Assembly (NCBI GenBank): GCA_037384225.1
Contig: JARROD010000160.1
Span: 1-8,423 of the forward strand
Source of the DNA: JARROD01 sp037384225
GTDB taxonomy: Bacteria; Pseudomonadota; Gammaproteobacteria; Pseudomonadales; Cellvibrionaceae
Direction of reading: 5' to 3'
Length of the DNA stretch: 8,423 nucleotides
The position numbers were made by a program, and so were the translations under genes. Of this stretch, positions 1 to 5,667 are shown in pieces. Every line of letters starts with the position of its first letter. Positions within the stretch are counted from its first letter, which is position 1. The notes beneath the pieces were generated by a model that saw nothing but the letters and a program-made list of their open reading frames with translations, ran no database searches and was not told the DNA's origin.

Positions 1-133
1 GCAACAACATTTTCACACTTTTTTTGTCGTCGCCGGGGAAGTTTCAAACTCTCCTCCCTCCGCCTTTGCACTGCCTTTTCCCTGTGCCTCTTCGCGCTTT
101 CGCCCCTTCGGGCTGACTGCTGAAGAGCCGCGC
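1..133 (-). other. Transcribed leader, probably rRNA operon, running off the left edge
   Basis: Read on the minus strand, this segment lies directly downstream of two strong tandem promoters and carries no open reading frame. It is purine-rich and G-rich and contains a small hairpin GCCC-GAAG-GGGC (102-113), similar in size to boxB-type leader hairpins. No boxA-like motif (GCTCTTTAACA) and no start of 16S rRNA is visible, so the mature rRNA would have to lie beyond position 1. From memory, Pseudomonas aeruginosa also has an rRNA operon directly downstream of tyrS, which supports this reading. A strongly expressed tRNA operon is the main alternative. Confidence 0.5.
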
Positions 134-161
134 ATTATACAGATCATTCCCTGTTTGACAA
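123..161 (-). promoter_or_regulatory. Proximal sigma-70 promoter with GC-rich discriminator (rRNA P2-like)
   Basis: On the minus strand there is a -35 TTGTCA (156-161), a 16-bp spacer and a perfect -10 TATAAT (134-139), immediately followed by the discriminator GCGCGGCTC. The stretch upstream of the -35 (about 162-190) is strongly A/T-rich, as expected of an UP element. A consensus -10 followed by a GCGC discriminator is typical of stringently controlled stable-RNA promoters, where ppGpp and DksA act. That regulatory role is inferred from the family, not shown here. Confidence 0.7.
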
Positions 162-248
162 CCACAAATTTAACTTTATTTTTCAGTTATTTGCTGTTGT
201 CCTCAGCGCCAACTTTCGGCCCTGACTGCGCACTTGAAAGAGGCGCGA

Positions 249-277
249 ACTATACGTATCAGGAACGATAACTGCAA
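249..277 (-). promoter_or_regulatory. Distal sigma-70 promoter with GC-rich discriminator (rRNA P1-like)
   Basis: On the minus strand there is a -35 TTGCAG (272-277), a 17-bp spacer and a -10 TATAGT (249-254), followed by TCGCGCCTC as discriminator. It is preceded by A-runs (about 282-297) that could act as an UP element. The -10 lies 115 bp from the -10 of the proximal promoter, close to the P1-P2 distance of enterobacterial rRNA operons. The tandem arrangement is the main reason to call both stable-RNA promoters. Confidence 0.62.
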
Positions 278-309
278 GCACTTTTTGTCACTTTTCGAAC
301 TGGGTGAAT

Positions 310-1623
310 CTAACCTTGACCCAGGTCGAAAAGGTGATATTTCTTCTTGCCCAACCTGACAATAAAATATCGCCCGTACAATGCGACATCCTCGCCGAAA
401 CATACTGGCAATCTCATATTGTCCTTCATGGATTTCGCTTCAGTATTTATAAAAACCGCATTACGTCCCAACGCGTCTTTTACCTGTTTACCCGACGCAG
501 CCATACCACAATCCGTCAACAGTTGGGTCATTGGTATATCTGCCAGCTGCCCACGCTCGAGCGCCGTCGAAGGCAGACCGTCCAGCTTTAACTGCTCCAG
601 ATCGTTTTCGTTGAGTTGCGACACACTTCCACTGAACAAAGCATCCGTTATCCGCTGAGCCGCCGCCAGGCCTTCGGGGCCGTGAACCAGACGGGTTACC
701 TCCCGGGCCAGGATACCCTGGGCTTCCGGCTTACCTCTCCCCTCACTGTCACTTGTCTCTACCGCCGCAATCTCGGCCACATTCAAAAAAGTAAAGTAGC
801 GAAGAAATTTATAGACATCAGCGTCAGCCGTGTTCAGCCAAAATTGATAAAAAGCGTAGGGGGAGGTCTTGGTTGCATCAAGCCAAATGGTCCCGGTTTC
901 GGTTTTGCCAAACTTGGTACCGTCAGCCTTGGTCACCAATGGTAAAGTCAAGCCATATACCTGGACCCCGTAAAGCCGCTTGGTCAAATCCACACCACCG
1001 ACGATATTTCCCCACTGATCACTCCCCCCGATTTGCAGGGTACAGTTATTGCGCTTATAGAGTTCGGCAAAGTCATAGGACTGCAGCAACATATAGGAAA
1101 ACTCAGTAAACGAAATCCCAGCGCCTTCACGATCTATACGTTGCTTTACTGACTCCTTGTTGATCATATTATTGACGGAGAAATGTTTACCGACGTCACG
1201 TAGAAAATCCAATACGTTGATTTCATTGGTCCAGTCCAGGTTATTGACAACCTCCGCAGAATTATCACCGCAGTCAAAATCGACAAACCTGGAAACCTGT
1301 GTCTTAAGCTTTTCAACCCAGCCGACAACAGTGTCGGCTGTATTAAGCTTACGCTCCTGTGCCTTAAAGCTGGGATCACCGATTAATCCGGTGGCGCCGC
1401 CGACCAGAGCAATAGGCTTATGCCCCGCCATTTGAAAGCGCTTCAGCGCCAAGAGAGGAACCAGGCTGCCGATATGCAGGCTGTCGGCAGTGGGATCAAA
1501 ACCACAATATAACGTGCGCGCCTGCTCCACCAGAAAACGCTTAAGTTCCTCGCCCCCGGTCATTTGGGCAATTAACCCCCGGGCCTCCAGATCTTCCAAT
1601 AAATTGCGATTGACCACTGTCAT
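310..1623 (-). CDS. tyrS: Tyrosyl-tRNA synthetase (TyrRS)
   Basis: This class Ic aminoacyl-tRNA synthetase charges tRNA-Tyr with tyrosine in the cytoplasm using ATP. It has 437 residues, slightly longer than the 424 of E. coli. The HIGH-type motif is HIGS at residues 50-53 inside YCGFDPTADSLHIGS. The tyrosine pocket and dimer signature QIGGSDQWGN is at 197-206, and the second catalytic loop KFGKT (the KMSKS equivalent of bacterial TyrRS) at 237-241. The C-terminal part (about 365-433) has the S4-like tRNA-binding fold, ending in RLGKKKYHLF. The ATG start at 1621-1623 has a modest AAGG about 10 nt upstream. No T-box leader is seen. The gene reads toward the probable rRNA promoters, and no rho-independent terminator separates them, so some read-through is possible. 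The stop is TAG. Confidence 0.97.
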   Translation of the reverse strand: MTVVNRNLLEDLEARGLIAQMTGGEELKRFLVEQARTLYCGFDPTADSLHIGSLVPLLALKRFQMAGHKPIALVGGATGLIGDPSFKAQERKLNTADTVVGWVEKLKTQVSRFVDFDCGDNSAEVVNNLDWTNEINVLDFLRDVGKHFSVNNMINKESVKQRIDREGAGISFTEFSYMLLQSYDFAELYKRNNCTLQIGGSDQWGNIVGGVDLTKRLYGVQVYGLTLPLVTKADGTKFGKTETGTIWLDATKTSPYAFYQFWLNTADADVYKFLRYFTFLNVAEIAAVETSDSEGRGKPEAQGILAREVTRLVHGPEGLAAAQRITDALFSGSVSQLNENDLEQLKLDGLPSTALERGQLADIPMTQLLTDCGMAASGKQVKDALGRNAVFINTEAKSMKDNMRLPVCFGEDVALYGRYFIVRLGKKKYHLFDLGQG

Positions 1624-1658
1624 CTGAACTAAACCTTAAAATTAATCGATGCACAAAA

Positions 1659-1674
1659 GTGAGCGCTTACTCAC
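1659..1674. promoter_or_regulatory. Operator-like inverted repeat upstream of tyrS
   Basis: The 16-mer GTGAGCGCTTACTCAC has perfect 5-bp arms (GTGAG/CTCAC) around CGCTTA. It lies 36-51 bp upstream of the tyrS start, in the likely 5' leader. The shape recalls LacI/GalR-type operators with a central CG, but a chance repeat of this size is quite possible. Confidence 0.2.
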
Positions 1675-2006
1675 GCAAAGAGAGCTTATATGAGTAGCAT
1701 CTTCGAAATGTCCGGCAGGCGCACAAGATACCGAATATACGGCTAAAAACAAGAGCCAGGACAACTCGACCCGCAAGCCACCTCGAAACCTTCAATGGGT
1801 GCCCGGCAAGATGCTTTAGGGTAATGTGAGGTTCAAAGCACCGACCTGATTTCTATCAATATGCCCGAGGCGATAAATATATTTCCCTTCATTTAGAAAA
1901 CCTGTTAGATGAAAATACAACAATCTCACAGACGCTTAAAAAACAATTTGCTACAAATGTGCTAATTAAAAACGTGAAACGCTTCCGAAAAGCCAGTCAC
2001 TCAGTG

Positions 2007-2035
2007 GTGATATTTCATTGCTTTTCTGTTATAAA
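2007..2035 (+). promoter_or_regulatory. Candidate mepM promoter
   Basis: GTGATA (2007-2012), a 17-bp spacer, then TATAAA (2030-2035) matches consensus at 4/6 and 5/6 positions. It would give a 5' leader of about 40 nt before the mepM ATG. The surrounding DNA is A/T-rich, so other start sites are possible. Confidence 0.3.
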
Positions 2036-2083
2036 CTAACAAGATAGCGGCTATTTTTGTTACTTATTACATGTAGATAAACT

Positions 2084-3442
2084 ATGCGTGTTACTAATAA
2101 AAAAGAGGAAAGCCTCAACCATTCCTATCTGGCGCACTTTCCCCGCAGTCATATAGTCGCAGCAAGTGCTTTGTCAATGGTACTGACACTGTTACTGTCC
2201 CTGTTTCCTTCAGAAGATGTAGCGGCCAAACGCCACGATCTCCCACTCCAGTTGTCGCTTCCAGAACCCAAACCTTTTGACGATTCCCTCGAGTCTCTCA
2301 CAGCACAACCCCAACAACTTAGCTGGAACAAACAAACGGTAAAATCCGGTGACAGCCTTTTTCTGATATTCCAGCGGGTAGGCCTGACTGAAAAAGACCT
2401 TTACGATCTTCTAAACAGCGGCAAAGAAGCAACATCCCTGGCCAATATTTACCCCGGACAGGAACTGGCCTTTCAGATAGACAAGGAGGGGCAGTTACAA
2501 CAGCTACGCTACGTTGAAAACAGACTGAGCAGCCGCCTGTTTTCCCGCACCGATGCAGGTTTCAATTCGGAACTGTTTACCCGCAAACCCGATGTCCATC
2601 CCGCTTACCGGGAAGCCACCATTGACAGTTCGCTGTTTCTGGCCGGCAAACAGGCACAGCTCGACAGTGACCTGATTATGGAAATGGCTAATATCTTTGG
2701 TTGGGATATCGATTTCGCCCTGGATATCCGCCAAGGAGACAGTTTTAAATTACTGTTCGAAGAATATTTTATTGATGGGGAGAAGGTCGGCAACGGTGAT
2801 ATCCTCGCGGCAGAATTTACCAACCAGAACACCACATTTAAAGCTGTGCGTTACACTGATAAAAAGGGTCTCAGCCATTACTTCACCCCCTCCGGTGAAA
2901 GCATGCGCAAGGCCTTTATTCGCACGCCAGTAGAGCTCGCGCGTATCAGCTCACACTTCAATCTGCAGCGCAAACACCCTGTACTGAACCGTATTCGCGC
3001 GCACAAGGGTACAGACTACGCCGCAATGCGCGGCACCCCCATCAAAGCCACTGGCGACGGGAAAGTGGTCTTCGCCGGCCGCAAAGGCGGTTATGGCAAC
3101 GTGGTCATTATTCAACACGGCCATCAATATAAGACTCTTTACGCCCATATGCACAAATTTCGCCGCGGTATCCGCGCCGGAACCCGAGTCAAACAGGGAC
3201 AGGTTATCGGCTATGTGGGTTCCACGGGTCTGGCGACCGGACCTCATCTACACTACGAGTTTTATATCAACGGCAGAGTGCGCAACCCGGTTAAAGTAAA
3301 GCTGCCCAAGGCCGATGCAGTGGCCAGATCGGAAAAAATCCGCTTTCTCGAACAAACCACACCGATTGTTGCCAAACTCAACAGCTACCACAATGCCACG
3401 CAAATTGCTTTGGCCAATGCCGTGGGCACCATAATTAACTAA
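2084..3442 (+). CDS. mepM: M23 family peptidoglycan DD-endopeptidase, MepM (YebA/Csd3) type
   Basis: This is a predicted zinc metallopeptidase that cuts cross-links between peptide stems in periplasmic peptidoglycan. It has 452 residues, against 440 in E. coli MepM. A single N-terminal hydrophobic segment (about 24-42) is a signal anchor. A LysM/OapA-like module follows at about 81-133 (VKSGDSLF to YPGQEL), then the mixed domain typical of Csd3/MepM (about 180-290), then the M23 domain (about 303-405). The zinc and catalytic residues are all present: H307 and D311 in HKGTD, H355 in YAHMH, and H388 and H390 in GPHLHYE. It should therefore be active. A tail of about 45 residues follows the M23 domain. 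No Shine-Dalgarno sequence precedes the ATG; an internal GAGGA at about 2105-2109 has no usable start after it. anmK follows after 14 bp, suggesting co-transcription of wall cutting and wall recycling. Confidence 0.93.
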   Translation: MRVTNKKEESLNHSYLAHFPRSHIVAASALSMVLTLLLSLFPSEDVAAKRHDLPLQLSLPEPKPFDDSLESLTAQPQQLSWNKQTVKSGDSLFLIFQRVGLTEKDLYDLLNSGKEATSLANIYPGQELAFQIDKEGQLQQLRYVENRLSSRLFSRTDAGFNSELFTRKPDVHPAYREATIDSSLFLAGKQAQLDSDLIMEMANIFGWDIDFALDIRQGDSFKLLFEEYFIDGEKVGNGDILAAEFTNQNTTFKAVRYTDKKGLSHYFTPSGESMRKAFIRTPVELARISSHFNLQRKHPVLNRIRAHKGTDYAAMRGTPIKATGDGKVVFAGRKGGYGNVVIIQHGHQYKTLYAHMHKFRRGIRAGTRVKQGQVIGYVGSTGLATGPHLHYEFYINGRVRNPVKVKLPKADAVARSEKIRFLEQTTPIVAKLNSYHNATQIALANAVGTIIN

Positions 3443-3456
3443 GTCCGGTAATTCAA

Positions 3457-4581
3457 ATGGACGCGCGCGAACTCTATATAGGCCTGATGTCAGGCACCAG
3501 CGCGGACTGTATTGACGCCGCGGTTATCGACTTTGCCGGAAAATTCCCCCGCTTGTTGGCCAGCCACGGCCATCCGCTGGATTCAGATGTAAAGCGGCTT
3601 ATCCATCAACTGGCAACCCCCGGTGACAACGAAATAGATCGCCTGGGGGTACTGGACGTCAAGTTGGGCAAAGCCTTTGCCGAAGCCGTCAATACCCTGC
3701 TCGATAAAGCCCATCTCAACATCAACCAGATCATCGCCATCGGCAGCCATGGCCAAACAATTCGCCATCGACCGCCGGGTACACTGGAAACCCCATTTAC
3801 ACTACAAATTGCCGATCCCAACACTATCGCTCAAGAAACCGGGATAACGACGGTCGCTGACTTCCGCCGCAGAGATATGGCTGCCGGCGGACAGGGGGCA
3901 CCGCTGGCTCCGGCATTTCACCAGGCGATATTCCATTCACGAAATTGTGAACGAATGGTCGTTAACATCGGCGGCATTTCTAATATCACCCACCTACCTC
4001 GCCAGGGTGAAGCCTCTGGCTATGATACCGGGCCGGGGAATGCATTAATGGATGCCTGGATACTTCGCCACCGGGGAGAAACTTACGACCGGGACGGACT
4101 CTGGGGAGCGAGTGGTGATATCGATGAACATCTGCTGCAGGAACTGCTGAAACACCCATTTTTCTCCCAGCCGAATCCAAAAAGTACCGGGCGTGAAATG
4201 TTCAATCTCAGCTGGCTCGATTCCGTATTATCACAATTTCGTGGGCGGTCTTTCAGCGCCGTGGATGTTCAAGCAACGCTGCAGGAACTGACGGCAAAAA
4301 CCATAGCCGATGGCATCGAGGTCATGAAGACAGAGTCGAACCTGGAAATCTTTATTTGTGGAGGTGGCGCACACAATCGGCAATTAATGTCGCGACTGCA
4401 ACGACTGCTTCAACCCAATCCCGTAGCCGACACAGCGTCTGTAGGCCTGCCCGCCGACTGGGTTGAAGCCGCCGCCTTTGCCTGGCTGGCGCGCCAGAAC
4501 CTGAAACGCGGCAGCGGCAACCTCTGCCGCGTGACTGGAGCCACAAAAGAGGTCATTCTGGGTGGGATCTACCCTGCCTAA
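3457..4581 (+). CDS. anmK: Anhydro-N-acetylmuramic acid kinase
   Basis: AnmK is a cytoplasmic enzyme of cell-wall recycling. It hydrolyses the 1,6-anhydro ring of anhydro-MurNAc and phosphorylates it with ATP to MurNAc-6-phosphate. Its 374 residues are full family length. It has the N-terminal phosphate-binding motif GLMSGTSADCID (9-20), GSHGQTIRH (96-104), VADFRRRDMAAGGQGAPL (133-150), the NIGGISN loop (170-176) and GYDTGPGNALMDAW (188-201), where D190 corresponds to the catalytic aspartate. The adenine-side motif CGGGAHN is at 301-307, and the protein ends in the family-typical LGGIYPA. The motif usually reads S-x-D-G, but here C18 replaces the glycine. The gene starts 14 bp after mepM, with only a weak ribosome binding site, so it is probably expressed from the mepM transcript. 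Its stop is 12 bp from the convergent erpA stop. Confidence 0.96.
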   Translation: MDARELYIGLMSGTSADCIDAAVIDFAGKFPRLLASHGHPLDSDVKRLIHQLATPGDNEIDRLGVLDVKLGKAFAEAVNTLLDKAHLNINQIIAIGSHGQTIRHRPPGTLETPFTLQIADPNTIAQETGITTVADFRRRDMAAGGQGAPLAPAFHQAIFHSRNCERMVVNIGGISNITHLPRQGEASGYDTGPGNALMDAWILRHRGETYDRDGLWGASGDIDEHLLQELLKHPFFSQPNPKSTGREMFNLSWLDSVLSQFRGRSFSAVDVQATLQELTAKTIADGIEVMKTESNLEIFICGGGAHNRQLMSRLQRLLQPNPVADTASVGLPADWVEAAAFAWLARQNLKRGSGNLCRVTGATKEVILGGIYPA

Positions 4582-4593
4582 CGGCGGAGGTAA

Positions 4594-4947
4594 CTAAATA
4601 GAAAAGGATGCCCCGCAACCACAGGTTGAACTGGCATTGGGGTTTTGCACAACAAATTTGGAGCCTTGCAGCCCCTCTTCGTAATCCACCTGCGCTCCCT
4701 GTAAATACGGATAGCTCATGGCATCGACAAGCACGGTTATACCCTCTTTTTCCACCACCGCATCATCTTCGGCGACAATTTCATCGAAAGTAAAACCATA
4801 CTGAAAACCCGAACACCCACCACCAGTCACAAACACACGCAGCTTAAGATCATCGTTACCCTCTTCCTCCACCAGGCTTTTTACCTTCGCCACCGCACTT
4901 GCAGTAACCACAAAAGGTTCAGGTGTATAGATTTCAGGTGCGCTCAT
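4594..4947 (-). CDS. erpA: Iron-sulfur cluster insertion protein ErpA (A-type carrier)
   Basis: ErpA is an A-type carrier that receives Fe-S clusters from the assembly machinery and delivers them to target apoproteins, in E. coli including isoprenoid-synthesis enzymes. With the start chosen here it has 117 residues (114 in E. coli). The three ligand cysteines are present: C45 in TGGGCSGFQYGF, and C109 and C111 in the C-terminal STCGCGASFSI. An upstream in-frame ATG at 4954-4956 would add three residues. However, the only ribosome binding site, AGAGGT (4958-4963), is one base from that ATG and 10 nt from the ATG at 4945-4947, and homologs begin MS-, so the downstream start is preferred. The gene lies downstream of the bactofilin gene on the same strand, but has its own promoter and an intervening miniature element. 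Confidence 0.95.
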   Translation of the reverse strand: MSAPEIYTPEPFVVTASAVAKVKSLVEEEGNDDLKLRVFVTGGGCSGFQYGFTFDEIVAEDDAVVEKEGITVLVDAMSYPYLQGAQVDYEEGLQGSKFVVQNPNASSTCGCGASFSI

Positions 4948-4957
4948 CGTATGCATT

Positions 4958-4963
4958 ACCTCT
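4958..4963 (-). promoter_or_regulatory. Ribosome binding site that decides the erpA start
   Basis: On the minus strand AGAGGT is followed by one base and the ATG at 4954-4956, or by 10 nt and the ATG at 4945-4947. Only the second spacing is workable for initiation, which supports the shorter protein. Confidence 0.6.
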
Positions 4964-4973
4964 TTAAGTAAAA

Positions 4974-4981
4974 TCCGGTAT
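4974..4981. repeat. Left flanking 8-bp direct repeat (target duplication-like)
   Basis: TCCGGTAT abuts the left terminal repeat of the miniature element and matches TCCGGCAT on the right side (5071-5078) at 7 of 8 positions. An imperfect target-site duplication with one later mutation would explain it. Confidence 0.55.
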
Positions 4982-5070
4982 GTAACTTCTCAATAACCCG
5001 GGGTATTGTGCCTTCGATTCGGCGGCCATCCGCCTGACACTGTGCTTACCCCGGGTTATTGAGAAGTTAC
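4982..5070. mobile_element. 89-bp miniature inverted-repeat element (MITE), IS66-like ends
   Basis: The arms 4982-5005 and 5047-5070 are perfect reverse complements over 24 bp. The left end begins GTAACTTCTCAATAACCC and the right end finishes GAGAAGTTAC. The 41-nt centre contains a second small hairpin, GGCGG-CCAT-CCGCC (5021-5034), and has no coding capacity. Near-identical 8-mers flank the element directly. Terminal repeats of 20-30 bp starting GTAA together with 8-bp target duplications are the known signature of the IS66 family. A non-autonomous IS66 derivative mobilised in trans is therefore the best reading. Alternatives are a chromosomal REP/BIME-type element or an integron attC-like site; the perfect long arms and flanking duplication argue against both. 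Confidence 0.65.
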
Positions 5071-5078
5071 TCCGGCAT
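5071..5078. repeat. Right flanking 8-bp direct repeat (target duplication-like)
   Basis: TCCGGCAT directly follows the right terminal repeat and is the partner of TCCGGTAT at 4974-4981, with one transition between them. The similarity runs on for two more bases (GT) into the element on the left side. Confidence 0.55.
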
Positions 5079-5082
5079 GTGC

Positions 5083-5108
5083 AAACCCGCTGCTTTCGAT
5101 CAGGTTTT
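5083..5108 (-). promoter_or_regulatory. Weak IscR type-2-like site in the erpA leader
   Basis: On the minus strand the segment begins AAAACC and ends GGGTTT with a 14-nt centre, giving imperfect symmetry like IscR type-2 sites (CC and GG half-sites in A/T flanks). IscR is known to control erpA in E. coli. Only about half of the consensus positions match, and the site lies downstream of the promoter, so this is a tentative call. Confidence 0.2.
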
Positions 5109-5149
5109 CAGTCAGACCTGCCCCGCCCCAACGTAGATCTCAATCTGTC

Positions 5150-5179
5150 ATTATCAGCTTACCTTAGGAAAACAGTCAA
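5150..5179 (-). promoter_or_regulatory. Probable erpA promoter
   Basis: On the minus strand TTGACT (5174-5179), an 18-bp spacer and GATAAT (5150-5155) match consensus at 5/6 and 5/6, with a T before GATAAT. It begins just after the bactofilin stop codon (5183-5185). Transcription from here would produce a leader of about 195 nt containing the whole miniature element before erpA. Confidence 0.6.
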
Positions 5180-5182
5180 CTA

Positions 5183-5662
5183 TCAAACAGTTTTACCATT
5201 GCCGACAGGATTAACCCTATCGTTTTTGGCAGAACCAGGTATTACGGCGCCGGCAGTGGTATTGGCGGGAGAGTTCTGACGCGATGATTTTTTGCTGTTA
5301 TCGCCGTTAAAAACCAGGTTTCCATTTACCTGAGAGCCTTTAACCATTTCGATCATACTATAGTGAACGTCGCCCTGGACCACCGCTTTGGCAGCCAATT
5401 CAACATGGCTGCTCGCATGCACATCGCCTACCACGGTGCCGTTGATCACTATGGTTGGAACCCGGATTTCTCCTTCAACCACCCCTTTTTCAGCAACCGT
5501 CACCTTGGCGCTGCCACCCTTTTCGGCAACAATAATATTGCCGCATATTTTGCCCTCAACGTATAGTTCGCCGTCAAATCGGATATCTCCGGCAACCTCT
5601 GTGCCCCTGGCAATAACGGTATGATTGTTGGAAAACGACAAGTCACTCTTTTTTCCCCACAT
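5183..5662 (-). CDS. Bactofilin (polymer-forming cytoskeletal protein)
   Basis: Bactofilins are small proteins that polymerise without nucleotide into filaments through a right-handed beta-helix core, often at the inner membrane. They position cell-wall enzymes. Here 159 residues give a short N-terminal tail (MWGKKSD...), a core of repeating beta-helix rungs from about 15 to 120 (for example GDIRFDGELYVEGKICGNI, GVVEGEIRV, GTVVGDVHA, AVVQGDVHY, GSQVNGNLVFNG), and a polar, disordered C-terminal tail of about 40 residues. The ATG at 5660-5662 has GAGAG (5672-5676) 9 nt upstream. An in-frame TTG three codons earlier sits on that ribosome binding site and is rejected. The gene begins 5 bp after the upstream coiled-coil gene, with its ribosome binding site inside that gene's end, so translation is likely coupled. 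The basic, Trp-containing N-terminus might touch the membrane. Confidence 0.9.
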   Translation of the reverse strand: MWGKKSDLSFSNNHTVIARGTEVAGDIRFDGELYVEGKICGNIIVAEKGGSAKVTVAEKGVVEGEIRVPTIVINGTVVGDVHASSHVELAAKAVVQGDVHYSMIEMVKGSQVNGNLVFNGDNSKKSSRQNSPANTTAGAVIPGSAKNDRVNPVGNGKTV

Positions 5663-5667
5663 AACTT

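Larger units (their letters stand above)
1624..2083. other. Divergent intergenic region between tyrS and mepM
   Basis: This 460-bp A/T-rich spacer has no credible gene. On the tyrS side, a weak minus-strand promoter candidate is TTGTTT (1747-1752), 16 bp, TATCTT (1725-1730), with an overlapping TATATT. On the mepM side there is a plus-strand candidate near 2007-2035. The inverted repeat at 1659-1674 is listed separately. The few short start-to-stop stretches, such as 1909-1965 (18 codons), lack ribosome binding sites. I see no RNA gene. Confidence 0.6.

Noticed and set aside
300..324. Stem CTGGGT/ACCCAG around the tyrS stop codon as a terminator
   Set aside because: It has only six base pairs and a 13-nt loop, and no T-run follows on the minus strand.
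1909..1965. 18-codon open frame upstream of mepM
   Set aside because: It has no ribosome binding site, is A/T-driven, and shows no recognisable peptide features.
1997..2010. Small hairpin TCAC/GTGA near the mepM promoter
   Set aside because: The arms are four bases long, which is expected by chance in this much sequence.
4582..4593. Bidirectional terminator between anmK and erpA
   Set aside because: The gap is 12 bp and I find no hairpin with a T-tract there or in the adjacent gene ends.
4982..5070. The large inverted repeat as a rho-independent terminator of the bactofilin operon
   Set aside because: Neither side has a proper adjacent T-run. The 24-bp perfect arms, 41-nt centre and flanking duplication fit an inserted element better.
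4982..5070. The large inverted repeat as an integron attC site
   Set aside because: attC sites have imperfect arms with unpaired bases and are followed by cassettes. Here the arms are perfect, there is a flanking duplication and no integrase or cassette genes.
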